Shown one piece after another: positions 7,112 through 15,997 of a stretch of DNA of 32,405 bases. The stretch is from Hyphomicrobiales bacterium (GTDB lineage Bacteria; Pseudomonadota; Alphaproteobacteria; Rhizobiales; JAKSCL01). Both the position numbers and the translations under genes were made by a program. Within the stretch, counting starts at the first letter, position 1. Each line of letters opens with the position of its first letter. The DNA lies in the NCBI GenBank assembly GCA_022360615.1, contig JAKSCL010000001.1, positions 1 to 32,405 of the forward strand, read 5' to 3'. A model generated the notes under the pieces. The model saw only the letters and a list, made by a program, of their open reading frames with translations, was not told where the DNA came from and ran no database searches.

Positions 7112-8497
7112 GTGGCGGATTTCGACTACGATCTTTTTGTTATCGGCGGCGGTTCGGGCGGTGTGAGGGCGGCAAGGATCGCGGCCCAGTATGGCGCCCG
7201 GGTCGCGATCGCTGAGGAATACCGCTATGGCGGAACCTGTGTCATCCGCGGTTGCGTGCCCAAGAAGCTTCTCGTTTATGCCGGCCGTTTCGCGCATGAA
7301 TTCGACGAAGCGGCGAGTTTTGGCTGGACACTGGGTGAGCGCAGGTTCGACTGGAATCGGCTGATCGCGAACAAGGACTCCGAAATCGACCGCCTTGAAG
7401 GCGTCTACCGCGCCAATCTAGCAAAGGCGGGTGTTGAAGTATTCGATACCCGCGCGGTGCTGGATGACCGGCACACGGTTCGGCTTGTCAGTGAGGACCG
7501 CACGGTGCGTGCCGAGACGATACTGGTCGCAACTGGGGGGGCGCCGAACCTCGATCCGGCATTGCCGGGGGGCGAGCATGTCATCACCTCGAACGAGGCG
7601 TTTCATCTCAACGAGCTTCCGAAACGCGTGATTGTCGCGGGAGGCGGCTATGTGGCGGCGGAATTCGCCTGTATCTTCAACCATTTGGGCGCAGACACGA
7701 CGTTAATCTACCGCGGTCCGCAGATTTTGCGCGGCTTCGACGGCGATTTGCGCGCTGCGGTCTCGGAAGGTATGGCGCGGCAGGGCGTGAAGTTCGTCCT
7801 CGCCAATGTCTTCACAAAGATCGAGAAGACGCAGGACGGCCTGCGCGGCACGGTCACGGATGGACGGGTGCTCGAAGCGGATCAGATCATGTTCGCGATC
7901 GGCCGTTCGCCTAACACTGCAGATATGGGGCTGGAGGGGGCCGGCGTAAGGACCGATAAGTCCGGCGCCATTGTCGTCGACGAGTATTCCCAATCGAGCG
8001 TACCGAACATCTTCGCGGTGGGCGATGTTACGAACCGGGTCAATCTCACACCGGTCGCGATCCGCGAGGGGCATGCTTTCGCGGACACCGTGTTCGGCGG
8101 TCAGCCGGTGAAGGCCGATCATGAGAATATCGCAACCGCGGTGTTCACCACGCCGGAGGTGGGAACGGTAGGTCTCACCGAACATGAGGCGCGTGAGCGC
8201 TTTCCAATGCTTGATATCTACAAGACCTCTTTTCGCGCGATGAAGTCGACGCTCTCGAAATCCGAAAACCGGGTGATGATGAAAGTCATTGTCGATGCGG
8301 ATACCGACAGGGTGGTCGGTGTTCATATTGCGGGCGAGGGGGCGGGTGAGATGATCCAGTGCCTTGGGATCGCTGTGAAGATGGGGGTAACAAAGGCTGA
8401 TTTCGACCGTACGGTGGCCGTGCACCCAACCGCGGCGGAAGAGCTTGTCACCATGCGCACGCCCACCGAGCGCATTTACCGCGACGCCGCCGAGTAG
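7112..8497 (+). CDS. gor: Glutathione-disulfide reductase
   Basis: This FAD-dependent dithiol oxidoreductase uses NADPH to reduce oxidised glutathione. The 461-residue product shows the FAD-binding VIGGGSGGVRAARIAA (about 10-25), the redox pair in GGTCVIRGCVPKKL (CX4C, about 43-48), the second nucleotide site GGGYVAAEFACIF, FAVGDVTNRVNLTPVAI, and the C-terminal catalytic HPTAAEELVTMR. Lengths and motif order fit glutathione reductase better than lipoamide or mercuric reductase. I use GTG 7112, eight bases after AGGA (7101-7104); a TTG at 7106 is two codons earlier. It is the last gene of the plus-strand run starting with gabD. Confidence 0.92.
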   Translation: MADFDYDLFVIGGGSGGVRAARIAAQYGARVAIAEEYRYGGTCVIRGCVPKKLLVYAGRFAHEFDEAASFGWTLGERRFDWNRLIANKDSEIDRLEGVYRANLAKAGVEVFDTRAVLDDRHTVRLVSEDRTVRAETILVATGGAPNLDPALPGGEHVITSNEAFHLNELPKRVIVAGGGYVAAEFACIFNHLGADTTLIYRGPQILRGFDGDLRAAVSEGMARQGVKFVLANVFTKIEKTQDGLRGTVTDGRVLEADQIMFAIGRSPNTADMGLEGAGVRTDKSGAIVVDEYSQSSVPNIFAVGDVTNRVNLTPVAIREGHAFADTVFGGQPVKADHENIATAVFTTPEVGTVGLTEHEARERFPMLDIYKTSFRAMKSTLSKSENRVMMKVIVDADTDRVVGVHIAGEGAGEMIQCLGIAVKMGVTKADFDRTVAVHPTAAEELVTMRTPTERIYRDAAE

Positions 8498-8559
8498 GCT
8501 GAAGTAAATCCAGGAAAAATGGAAACGGTTTTCCGCCCGGACTTGCGGCAGCCTGAGAA

Positions 8560-8604
8560 CTTTGAGCAATTGAGCGATGCAAAGAAAAGCGCAATTGCTC
8601 AAAG
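8560..8604. terminator. Long inverted repeat between gor and yceI 3' ends, possible bidirectional terminator
   Basis: CTTTGAGCAATTG (8560-8572) and CAATTGCTCAAAG (8592-8604) are perfect 13-bp complements around a 19-base loop. The right arm ends one base before the yceI stop codon. The repeat lies between converging genes, where a shared terminator is expected. Neither side is followed by a clear T tract, so it may instead be an RNA-stabilising hairpin. Confidence 0.45.
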
Positions 8605-8605
8605 A

Positions 8606-9226
8606 CTAGGTTCGCCTTGCGGTCGCGCGGATGTTGAGCTTCACGACATTCGCGTAGAGCGGCACGCCGATGCCCATATTGAAAAGGCCGCGCTGGAAAA
8701 CGCCCTGAACCGCGAATTCCGCGGTTAGCCCCCTTCCTTGTCCCCGTGCCTGCACAAGCGAGACGAAGAACGTTACGGGCTTCGAAATGCCCTTCAGGGT
8801 GAGCGTGCCCTCGACGCGGGCGGTCATGTCGCTGATTTGGCGGACGGATGTGGAACGGAACCGTCCTTCGGGATGGCGCGCCACATTGAAGATCGAACGC
8901 CCCTTGATGAAGTCATCCTGGGCGGCGTCGCCCGTCGTCATGTCGCCCGTTCGGATGGTCACATCAACCACGCTTTTTGTGATGTCATCGCCGTTCAGGG
9001 TGATCGTGCCGCTGAAATCGTTGAACTGGCCGTCAATGCCGGGTCCGCCCACCTGATCGACCCGGAACGAGGCCGATGTCCGCGAGGGGACGATCTGGTA
9101 GGTGCCCGCCATCCGCTCAAGCAGCGTCTCCGCCTCGGCCGAAACGGATACGGAGGCAATCAGAAAGGGAACGGCAAAAACGGCGATCGCGACCGCGCGC
9201 GCGACGCACCCGATGTGATGCGGCAT
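8606..9226 (-). CDS. YceI family periplasmic lipid-binding protein
   Basis: The 206-residue product has a signal peptide ending near VSVSAEA (about residue 32) and then one YceI domain: YQIVPSRTSASFRV, FSGTITLNGDDITKSVVDVTI, MTTGDAAQDDFIKGRSIFNVARHPEGRFRS, and a C-terminal strand MGIGVPLYANVVKLNI. YceI is a lipocalin-like beta barrel that binds polyisoprenoid lipids in the periplasm; its physiological role varies. GAGGATGAG precedes the ATG. It lies downstream of the ybdK-like gene on the same strand with a 69-base gap and converges on gor. Confidence 0.88.
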   Translation of the reverse strand: MPHHIGCVARAVAIAVFAVPFLIASVSVSAEAETLLERMAGTYQIVPSRTSASFRVDQVGGPGIDGQFNDFSGTITLNGDDITKSVVDVTIRTGDMTTGDAAQDDFIKGRSIFNVARHPEGRFRSTSVRQISDMTARVEGTLTLKGISKPVTFFVSLVQARGQGRGLTAEFAVQGVFQRGLFNMGIGVPLYANVVKLNIRATARRT

Positions 9227-9295
9227 CTCTCATCCTCAGTTTTGGCCCCGCACAACTATACGGCGAACCGCCACGGAGAGTTCAGTCGCTTTTTC

Positions 9296-10429
9296 TCACA
9301 AACCCGCGAGGCTTTCCTCGGCAATGCCGTCGACAACGGCTATCAGAGCTTCATCTTCCGTTGCGCCGTCTGATTTAGCGGCCGCATAGCGGGCAAGTTG
9401 CCGGTCAGCCGAAGTTCCCTCCGATGTAATCAGGCGCAGATGCTCGATCGCTGCCTGGCAATTGAAGAAATCCGCGTCCTCGCGCACAAGGGTAATGATC
9501 TCATCGACAAGGTCGGCATAGGGCACACAGGCTCTGCGTCCAAGGTCGATAAGACGGCCTTCCGTTCCGTGCCGCTGGGCAAGCCAGCGGTTCTCCTCGA
9601 TCAGCATGCGCGGATATTGCCGCCAGCGCTGATTATTCAGTCTGAGACGGAAGAGCATGCGCAAGATGCAGCGGAAAAGAGCAGCGACCGCAATAGCGTC
9701 TTCGAGCCGGGTGCAAACATCGCAGATGCGCAGTTCAAGCGTCGGAAAACGGGCCGAGGGGCGTAAATCCCACCAGATCTTGGTTGCATCCTCGATCATG
9801 CCGCAATCGATAAGAACGGCGACCGTGCGTTCGAACTCGCCAGGGCTTTCAAAAGGAGCTGGAAGGCCGGTGCGCGGCATCTCGTCGAAGGCCGCAAGCC
9901 GGTAGGACTTGAGCCCGGCAGGCTTCCCCCTCCAGAAGGGCGAGGACGTCGTCAGCGCCAGAAGATGAGGCAGGAAATAGCGGGCCTGATTGAAGAGATC
10001 GATGCGCAGGTCGTCATCCTCGATCGCCACATGCACATGCATGCCGCAGATCATCAGCCGCTGGATGACCATCTGCAGGTCGTCCGCCAGTTGCCGGTAG
10101 CGCGTCTTGTCGGTGTGAGCGAGGCGGCGCCAATCCGCCGAAGGGTGGGTCGAAACCGCCAAAGGGCGCAGCCCATGCGCCAAGGCCGTTTTGCCGATGG
10201 TGCCGCGCATATGGATGAGTTCCTTGCGCGCTTGATCGATGGTTTCGCAGACGGGGGTGCCGATTTCGACCTGGCAACGCAGGAACTCCGCAGTGACATG
10301 GTTTCCGAGCGCGTGCTCGCAATCCGTCATGAAGGCGGGTGGCGGGTCGGCGGCAAGCTCGCGGCTTTCGGCATCGATCAGGAGGTACTCTTCCTCAATG
10401 CCGACAGTAAAGGATGGTTCCGGCAACAT
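9296..10429 (-). CDS. YbdK-type carboxylate-amine ligase (glutamate-cysteine ligase 2 family)
   Basis: The 377-residue product belongs to the GCS2 family: TVGIEEEYLLID at the N-terminus (Glu residues that bind Mg-ATP), then CGMHVHVAI, SSPFWRGKPAGLKSYR, LRPSARFPTLELRICDVC and RWLAQRHGTEGRLIDLG. Family members join glutamate and cysteine weakly, or act on other amines, so true glutathione synthesis is not certain. I start at ATG 10429 (MLPEPSFTVGIEEEYLL); a TTG at 10465 adds twelve residues. The next minus-strand gene upstream is a VIT1 transporter; yceI is downstream. Closeness to gor is suggestive but they are on opposite strands. Confidence 0.85.
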   Translation of the reverse strand: MLPEPSFTVGIEEEYLLIDAESRELAADPPPAFMTDCEHALGNHVTAEFLRCQVEIGTPVCETIDQARKELIHMRGTIGKTALAHGLRPLAVSTHPSADWRRLAHTDKTRYRQLADDLQMVIQRLMICGMHVHVAIEDDDLRIDLFNQARYFLPHLLALTTSSPFWRGKPAGLKSYRLAAFDEMPRTGLPAPFESPGEFERTVAVLIDCGMIEDATKIWWDLRPSARFPTLELRICDVCTRLEDAIAVAALFRCILRMLFRLRLNNQRWRQYPRMLIEENRWLAQRHGTEGRLIDLGRRACVPYADLVDEIITLVREDADFFNCQAAIEHLRLITSEGTSADRQLARYAAAKSDGATEDEALIAVVDGIAEESLAGL

Positions 10430-10504
10430 TTTTGGAAGATGAGCGCGAAAACCGTGATGCTGCAAGCGTCTATTTTATTCAGTTTGGCCTTGCAGCCTCT
10501 GTTT

Positions 10505-11239
10505 TCAAAGGAGAGTGTTCAAAAGATCGCCGATGAAATAGGCAACGGCTGCTGCGCCAAGCCCGATGCCTAGGGTTTCGAGACCTGAGGCCCACCATGC
10601 GGCTTGCGACCAGCGGCTCTTTGTGATGCCGATGGTGAAGAATGCAGCGGCGGTCAGGACAACGGCAACCGGTGCGGCGTTGTCGCCGAGGCCGAGAACA
10701 AAAGGCAGCAGGGGCACGAGTCCGCAGATCAGGAAGCCGAAAAAAGTGGCGAATGCAGCTTTCATCGGAGAACGGCGGGCGGACGCCAGTCCATATTCCT
10801 CGGTGATCATCGTGTCGATCCAGAGCTGCTTGTCCGACGTTATCACATCGACGACGCGGTCCAGATCGGCGCCCTTGAAGCCTTTGGATGCGAAAATCTG
10901 ACGGATTTCCTCCCGTTCTCCCTTGGGTGCAATGCGGATGTGACGTTCTTCAACGGCACGAAGCCGTTTCTCGTCATCGTTCTCCGCTTTTGTACCGGTG
11001 AAATTGGCGGCTGCCATCGAGAGCCCGTCTGCGAGGATATTTGCGGCGCCGAGAATGAGAATGATCCGGTTTGACAGATCGGCACCAAGGCTTCCGGCGA
11101 CAATGGCGAAGGTGGTAATGGCGCCGTCGATGCCGCCATAAACCCAATCGGACAGGTAATTGACCGCATGCCCGCGTTTCAGCCGCTCGGCAATCGCGAC
11201 CGGTTCGTGCGAGTGTTCTGGCGTGTCATGATCGGGCAT
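10505..11239 (-). CDS. VIT1/CCC1-family iron or manganese transporter
   Basis: The 244-residue membrane protein has the family signature DWVYGGIDGAITTFAIVAG (about residues 31-49), a second helix LILGAANILADGLSMAAANFTGTKAE, and a cytoplasmic acidic helical insert (about 85-150) of the kind that gathers metal. It ends in three hydrophobic helices (AFATFFGFLICGLVPLLPF, PVAVVLTAAAFFTIGI, GIGLGAAAVAYFIG). VIT1/CCC1 proteins export Fe2+ or Mn2+ from the cytoplasm in exchange for protons. No Irr or Fur box could be recognised upstream. The start at 11239 has a weak ribosome-binding site. It is divergent from the DAHP synthase gene across 199 bases. Confidence 0.87.
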   Translation of the reverse strand: MPDHDTPEHSHEPVAIAERLKRGHAVNYLSDWVYGGIDGAITTFAIVAGSLGADLSNRIILILGAANILADGLSMAAANFTGTKAENDDEKRLRAVEERHIRIAPKGEREEIRQIFASKGFKGADLDRVVDVITSDKQLWIDTMITEEYGLASARRSPMKAAFATFFGFLICGLVPLLPFVLGLGDNAAPVAVVLTAAAFFTIGITKSRWSQAAWWASGLETLGIGLGAAAVAYFIGDLLNTLL

Positions 11240-11277
11240 TTTACCAGGTAACGCATCGGAGATTCTGACACCAACTC

Positions 11278-11306
11278 TGGCAAATGCTTCAGGGTTTGGC
11301 TATAAC
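11278..11306 (+). promoter_or_regulatory. Candidate sigma70 promoter of DAHP synthase
   Basis: TGGCAA (11278-11283) and TATAAC (11301-11306) are 17 bases apart. The -10 box is good and the -35 box is moderate. Initiation near 11313 would give a leader of about 125 bases before the GTG at 11439. This is the only reasonable plus-strand pair I found in the 199-base divergent region. Confidence 0.35.
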
Positions 11307-11438
11307 ACCCGAATTACCGGCATGGATAAGCATTCCATTCCCACTTTTCTCGGCTGCTGCCGGGCGCCGATGGGAGGGGCGTAGGATGCAAAGAGGAAAG
11401 AACAATACGGACCCCGTGCCGACGTGAGGAGTAATCCC

Positions 11439-12845
11439 GTGACAGTGCATTCAAAGCCCTGGTCACCGGCCAGTTGGCGTGACAAGCCGGTTGTCCAGGT
11501 GCCGGACTATCCCGATGCCCAAGCCCTTGAGGCGGTCGAAAACCAGCTGTCGACCTTTCCGCCGCTCGTTTTTGCAGGCGAGGCGCGGCGGTTGAAGGCC
11601 AAACTGGCGCGCGTGGCTGAAGGTGAGGCCTTCCTGCTTCAAGGCGGCGATTGCGCCGAAAGCTTTGCCGAGCACGGTGCCGACCCGATCCGTGATTTCT
11701 TCCGCGTGTTCCTGCAGATGGCGGCAATCCTCACCTATGCGGCGCAGTCGCCGGTAGTGAAGGTCGGCCGGATCGCGGGCCAGTTCGCCAAGCCCCGCTC
11801 ATCGCCCACTGAAAAGGACGGCGACATTGAACTGCCGATCTATCGCGGCGATATCATCAATGGCACCGAGTTCAACGCCGAATCGCGTATCCCTGATCCG
11901 GCGCGGATGTTGAAGGCCTACCGGCAGTCGGCGGCGACCTTGAATCTGCTGCGCGCTTTTGCGACAGGCGGCTACGCGAATCTCGAGCATGTCCACCAGT
12001 GGACACTCGATTTCGTGGACGGCTCGCCGCAAAGCGAGCGCTACCAGGCGCTCGCTGACCGGATCACCGAAACGCTCGCCTTCATGCGCGCCTGCGGCAT
12101 CGATGCCGAGCACACCGACGCGCTGCGCTCGACGGAATTCTACACGAGCCACGAGGCCCTTCTTCTTGGCTATGAACAGGCGTTTGCGCGTGTCGATTCA
12201 ACCACCGGCGGCTGGTACGCCACCTCGGGCCACATGATCTGGATCGGCGACCGCACCCGCCAGCCCGACCATGCGCATATCGAGTTCTGCCGCGGTGTCC
12301 AAAACCCGATCGGTCTCAAATGCGGCCCGTCACTCGAGCCGGATGGCCTTTTGCGTCTGATCGATATTCTGAACCCGCAGAACGAACCAGGCCGGCTCAC
12401 ACTGATCGCCCGCTTCGGCGCGGGCAAGGTTGGCGATCATTTGCCGGGCCTTGTGCGGGCCGTTGCGCGCGAGGGGCGGTCTGTCGTCTGGTCCTGCGAT
12501 CCGATGCATGGCAATACGATCAAGGCGGCGAACGGCTATAAGACGCGGCCCTTCGACGACATTCTCACCGAGGTCGAAGGCTTTTTCGATGTGCACCAGG
12601 CCGAAGGCACGCATGCCGGCGGTATACACATCGAGATGACAGGCAAGAACGTGACGGAATGCACGGGCGGGGCGCGGGCGATCACCGATGACGATCTCTC
12701 AAGCCGCTATCACACCCATTGCGATCCGCGCCTTAACGCCGATCAGTCGCTGGAACTGGCTTTCCTTGTCGCCGAACGCCTCAACAAGGAGCGCGCGGGC
12801 CGTGGCCGCACATTCCAGCCGGCCGCCTCTGTCGCGAGCCTTTAG
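11439..12845 (+). CDS. aroG: Class II 3-deoxy-7-phosphoheptulonate (DAHP) synthase
   Basis: This enzyme condenses phosphoenolpyruvate and erythrose 4-phosphate, the first step of the shikimate pathway. The 468-residue product is a class II (plant and alphaproteobacterial type) synthase with [19 protein letters not shown] at the N-terminus, GGDCAESF (metal-binding Cys, about residue 70), [66 protein letters not shown] and a late THCDPRLN. I use GTG 11439, seven bases after GAGGAG (11426-11431). nadE follows on the same strand after 67 bases. Allosteric control cannot be read from the sequence. Confidence 0.94.
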   Translation: MTVHSKPWSPASWRDKPVVQVPDYPDAQALEAVENQLSTFPPLVFAGEARRLKAKLARVAEGEAFLLQGGDCAESFAEHGADPIRDFFRVFLQMAAILTYAAQSPVVKVGRIAGQFAKPRSSPTEKDGDIELPIYRGDIINGTEFNAESRIPDPARMLKAYRQSAATLNLLRAFATGGYANLEHVHQWTLDFVDGSPQSERYQALADRITETLAFMRACGIDAEHTDALRSTEFYTSHEALLLGYEQAFARVDSTTGGWYATSGHMIWIGDRTRQPDHAHIEFCRGVQNPIGLKCGPSLEPDGLLRLIDILNPQNEPGRLTLIARFGAGKVGDHLPGLVRAVAREGRSVVWSCDPMHGNTIKAANGYKTRPFDDILTEVEGFFDVHQAEGTHAGGIHIEMTGKNVTECTGGARAITDDDLSSRYHTHCDPRLNADQSLELAFLVAERLNKERAGRGRTFQPAASVASL

Positions 12846-12880
12846 ACGGAAATAGGCGCTATGCGGTTGTGAAAGATTGC

Positions 12881-12896
12881 CGGCCCGCAAGGGCCG
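12881..12896 (+). other. GCAA-loop hairpin between aroG and nadE
   Basis: CGGCCC (12881-12886) and GGGCCG (12891-12896) form a 6-bp GC stem closed by the stable tetraloop GCAA. It ends 16 bases before the nadE ATG. There is no T tract, so it is not a classical terminator. It could affect translation of nadE or stabilise the transcript. Confidence 0.4.
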
Positions 12897-12912
12897 CGCT
12901 ATCCATCATGTC

Positions 12913-14595
12913 ATGACGGCAAACCTTTCAAGCGAACTGATCATCGCGGCCGCGCAGATCAATCCCATCGTCGGCGATGTGGAGGGAAATATCGCGCGGG
13001 TGCGCGACGTCCGTGCTGAAGCGGCTGGGAAGGGCACGCATCTGATCGCATTCCCCGAACTCTTCATTGCCGGCTATCCGCCCGAAGACCTGGTTCTCAA
13101 ACCGGCCTTTCAGACGGCCTGCCGCGACGCGGTTGAGGCATTCGCCAAGGAAACGGCTGATGGCGGACCGGGTGTCCTCATTGGCACACCCTGGCTGGAA
13201 GACGACCGTCTGTACAATTCCTACGCGCTTCTCGATGGCGGCGAACGCAAAGCCGTACGTCACAAGGTGGAACTGCCCAATTACGGGCCGTTCGACGAAA
13301 AGCGGGTGTTCGAGCCGGGCCCCTTGCCTGGGCCGGTGAATTTCCGGGGCATCCGCCTCGGCATTCCGATCTGCGAGGATATCTGGACCGATGAGGTTCC
13401 CGAGTGCTTGATGGAAACGGGTGCTGAAATTCTGATCGTGCCGAACGGTTCGCCCTATTGGCGCGGCAAGTGGGATGAACGCCTGAATGTGGTCGTCGCC
13501 CGTGTCACCGAGACCGATCTGCCCATTCTCTATGTCAACCAGATGTGCGGCCAGGACGAGTTGGTTTTCGAAGGCGCTTCCTTTGCGTTGAACGGCGACC
13601 GTTCGCTGGCCATGCAGTGTCCGGCATTTGAGGAAATGCTCGCCATCACCACCTGGCAGCGTCAGGCGGACGAAACATGGCGCTGCGTGGATGCGCCCAT
13701 CCACGCGCTGACCGCGGATGTGGATGAAACCGACTATTGCGCGTGCATGCTGGGCCTGCGCGATTATGTGAACAAAAACGGCTTCAAGAGCGTGGTGCTT
13801 GGCCTGTCCGGCGGTATCGATTCCGCCATCTGTGCGGCGATTGCCGTCGATGCGCTGGGTTCGGAGCGCGTGCGCACCATCATGATGCCCTATGAATATA
13901 CCTCAAGCGCTTCTCTCAGGGATGCCGAAGCCTGTGCGGCGGCTCTCGGCGTTCGATATGAGACCGTGCCCGTCCACGCGCCTGTCGAGGGCTTCATGGA
14001 CGCCCTGAAGCCGCTTTTTAACGGCGCCGAGCCGGACATCACCGAAGAGAACATCCAATCGCGCGTACGCGGTACGCTGTTGATGGCGGTCTCCAACAAG
14101 TTCGGTCCCATGGTGGTGACGACCGGAAACAAGTCGGAGAATTCCGTCGGCTACGCCACGCTCTATGGTGACATGAATGGCGGCTTCAATCCGATCAAGG
14201 ATGTCTACAAGACGGAAGTCTACCGGCTTGCCCGCTGGCGGAACCAAAATGTGCCGAAGGGCGCGCTAGGACCAGGGGGCGAGGTCATTCCGGCTTCGAT
14301 CATCCAAAAAGCGCCGTCGGCCGAACTGCGCCCCGACCAGACCGACCAGGATTCGCTGCCCGATTACGATGTCCTCGACGACATTCTTTTTTGCCTTGTC
14401 GAAAACGAAATGCCGGCGTCCGAGATCGTCGCGCGGGGCCACGACGTGGAGACCGTCAAAAAAGTGGAGCGGATGCTCTACATCGCCGAGTACAAGCGCC
14501 GCCAGGCGGCGCCCGGCGTCAAGATCTCAAAGAAGAATTTCGGCCGCGACCGGCGTTACCCGATCACCAACAAATTCCGCGACCCGGCTGCTTAG
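12913..14595 (+). CDS. nadE: Glutamine-dependent NAD+ synthetase
   Basis: NadE converts deamido-NAD to NAD using ATP and ammonia released from glutamine. The 560-residue protein has an N-terminal nitrilase-type glutaminase with the triad visible in FPELFIAGYPPEDLV (Glu), HKVELPNYGPFDEKRVF (Lys) and GIPICEDIW (Cys). The C-terminal synthetase has the ATP-pyrophosphatase P-loop LSGGIDSAICAAIA (about 299-312), followed by TTGNKSENSVGYATLYGD. I use ATG 12913; an upstream in-frame TTG at 12877 lies before the hairpin at 12881-12896. No clear Shine-Dalgarno sequence is seen. gltX starts 25 bases downstream, so the two are likely co-transcribed. Confidence 0.94.
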   Translation: MTANLSSELIIAAAQINPIVGDVEGNIARVRDVRAEAAGKGTHLIAFPELFIAGYPPEDLVLKPAFQTACRDAVEAFAKETADGGPGVLIGTPWLEDDRLYNSYALLDGGERKAVRHKVELPNYGPFDEKRVFEPGPLPGPVNFRGIRLGIPICEDIWTDEVPECLMETGAEILIVPNGSPYWRGKWDERLNVVVARVTETDLPILYVNQMCGQDELVFEGASFALNGDRSLAMQCPAFEEMLAITTWQRQADETWRCVDAPIHALTADVDETDYCACMLGLRDYVNKNGFKSVVLGLSGGIDSAICAAIAVDALGSERVRTIMMPYEYTSSASLRDAEACAAALGVRYETVPVHAPVEGFMDALKPLFNGAEPDITEENIQSRVRGTLLMAVSNKFGPMVVTTGNKSENSVGYATLYGDMNGGFNPIKDVYKTEVYRLARWRNQNVPKGALGPGGEVIPASIIQKAPSAELRPDQTDQDSLPDYDVLDDILFCLVENEMPASEIVARGHDVETVKKVERMLYIAEYKRRQAAPGVKISKKNFGRDRRYPITNKFRDPAA

Positions 14596-14620
14596 GTCCG
14601 AGGGATAGACCAGAGAAATC

Positions 14621-15997
14621 ATGAAACCCGTCACCCGTTTCGCCCCGTCGCCGACGGGCAAAATCCATATCGGCAATGTCCGCACCGCACTCTTCAACTG
14701 GCTGTTTGCGAAGGCCGGCGGCGGTGATTTTATCCTGCGGTTCGACGACACGGATCTAACCCGTTCCAAGCCCGAATTCGTGGAAGCCATTGAGCGCGAT
14801 CTGCGCTGGCTCGGGATCGGTCCCGACCGCGTTGAGTTCCAATCGAAGCGCTTTGATGCCTATCAGGCCGCCGTCGATACGCTGATCGCTGCTGGCCGGC
14901 TCTATCCGGCCTATGAGACGCCCGATGAGCTGGACCGCCGCCGCAAGCGCCAGCGTACAAGGGGGCTTCCCCCTGTCTATGACCGCGCGGCCTTAAAGCT
15001 CACCGGTGAAGAAAAAACGGAACTCGAAGCCGAGGGCCGCAAGCCCCATTGGCGTTTTCTCCTCGACAACCACGGCGGCGATCCGTTTCAGCCCCGCCCG
15101 ACACCTGTGATCTGGAACGACCTGTGCCGGGGCGAGCAGACGATTGATCTTTCCGCCGTTTCCGATCCGGTGCTCGTGCGCGAGGACGGCACCTATCTCT
15201 ACACGCTGCCCTCCGTCGTCGATGACCGCGATATGAGCGTGACCCACGTCATCCGCGGCGAGGACCATGTGACGAACACCGCCGTTCAGCTCGATCTCTT
15301 CAAGGCGCTCGGCGCGGACGCCCCGGTTTTCGCCCATCACAATTTGTTGACGCTGCCTTCGGGCGAGGGGCTGTCCAAACGCATGGGGCACCTCTCGATT
15401 GAATCTCTGCGCGAGGAGAGCGGGCTCGAGCCGATGACGATTGCCGTTGCCGCCGTCCTGATCGGCACGTCCGAGGCCGTTGCACCCTATGCCTCGCTTT
15501 CCGAATTGGAGACGCATTTCGACCTCGCAAAAGTCTCGCGCGCGCCCGCGAAGTTCGACCCGGAAGACCTTTCGCGGCTGAACGGCCGCGTTCTGCAGGA
15601 GTTGACTTATGCGGATGTGGCCGAACGGCTCGAAGCCGTCGGCGCGGATGGCGGCGAGATGCTTTGGAACGCCATCCGCGGCAATCTGGTGCGGTTCGCC
15701 GACGCCAAGGACTGGTTCGATGTGGTGAATGGCGAGGTGGAAGCGGAAGTCGAAGCCGGTGATGCGCCTGTCATTGCCGCTGCCGTCGATGCGCTTCCTG
15801 CCGAGCCCTGGGATGACGCGACCTTCAAGACGCTCGCCAACGCTGTGAAAAACTTAACCGGCGCGAAGGGAAAGGCGCTTTTCATGCCGCTTCGAAAAGC
15901 GATCACCGGGCGCGCGTCGGGGCCCGAGATGGGGCCGCTTTTGCCGCTGATTGGGCGTGAAAAAGTTATATCGCGCCTTCGCGCGTCGGCTCAGTAG
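14621..15997 (+). CDS. gltX: Glutamyl-tRNA synthetase
   Basis: The 458-residue class I synthetase charges tRNA with glutamate. It has FAPSPTGKIHIGNVRTALFN (HIGH-type motif, about 8-25), DTDLTRSKPEF, the Rossmann-fold end VIRGEDHVTNT, and LSKRMGHLSIESL as the KMSKS-type loop. A helical anticodon-binding region fills the C-terminus and ends LRKAITGRASGPEMGPLLPLIG. Alphaproteobacteria often have two GltX paralogues, one of which may charge tRNA-Gln before amidation; which one this is cannot be decided here. It follows nadE by 25 bases. Its last 32 bases overlap the convergent DUF2865 gene. Confidence 0.93.
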   Translation: MKPVTRFAPSPTGKIHIGNVRTALFNWLFAKAGGGDFILRFDDTDLTRSKPEFVEAIERDLRWLGIGPDRVEFQSKRFDAYQAAVDTLIAAGRLYPAYETPDELDRRRKRQRTRGLPPVYDRAALKLTGEEKTELEAEGRKPHWRFLLDNHGGDPFQPRPTPVIWNDLCRGEQTIDLSAVSDPVLVREDGTYLYTLPSVVDDRDMSVTHVIRGEDHVTNTAVQLDLFKALGADAPVFAHHNLLTLPSGEGLSKRMGHLSIESLREESGLEPMTIAVAAVLIGTSEAVAPYASLSELETHFDLAKVSRAPAKFDPEDLSRLNGRVLQELTYADVAERLEAVGADGGEMLWNAIRGNLVRFADAKDWFDVVNGEVEAEVEAGDAPVIAAAVDALPAEPWDDATFKTLANAVKNLTGAKGKALFMPLRKAITGRASGPEMGPLLPLIGREKVISRLRASAQ

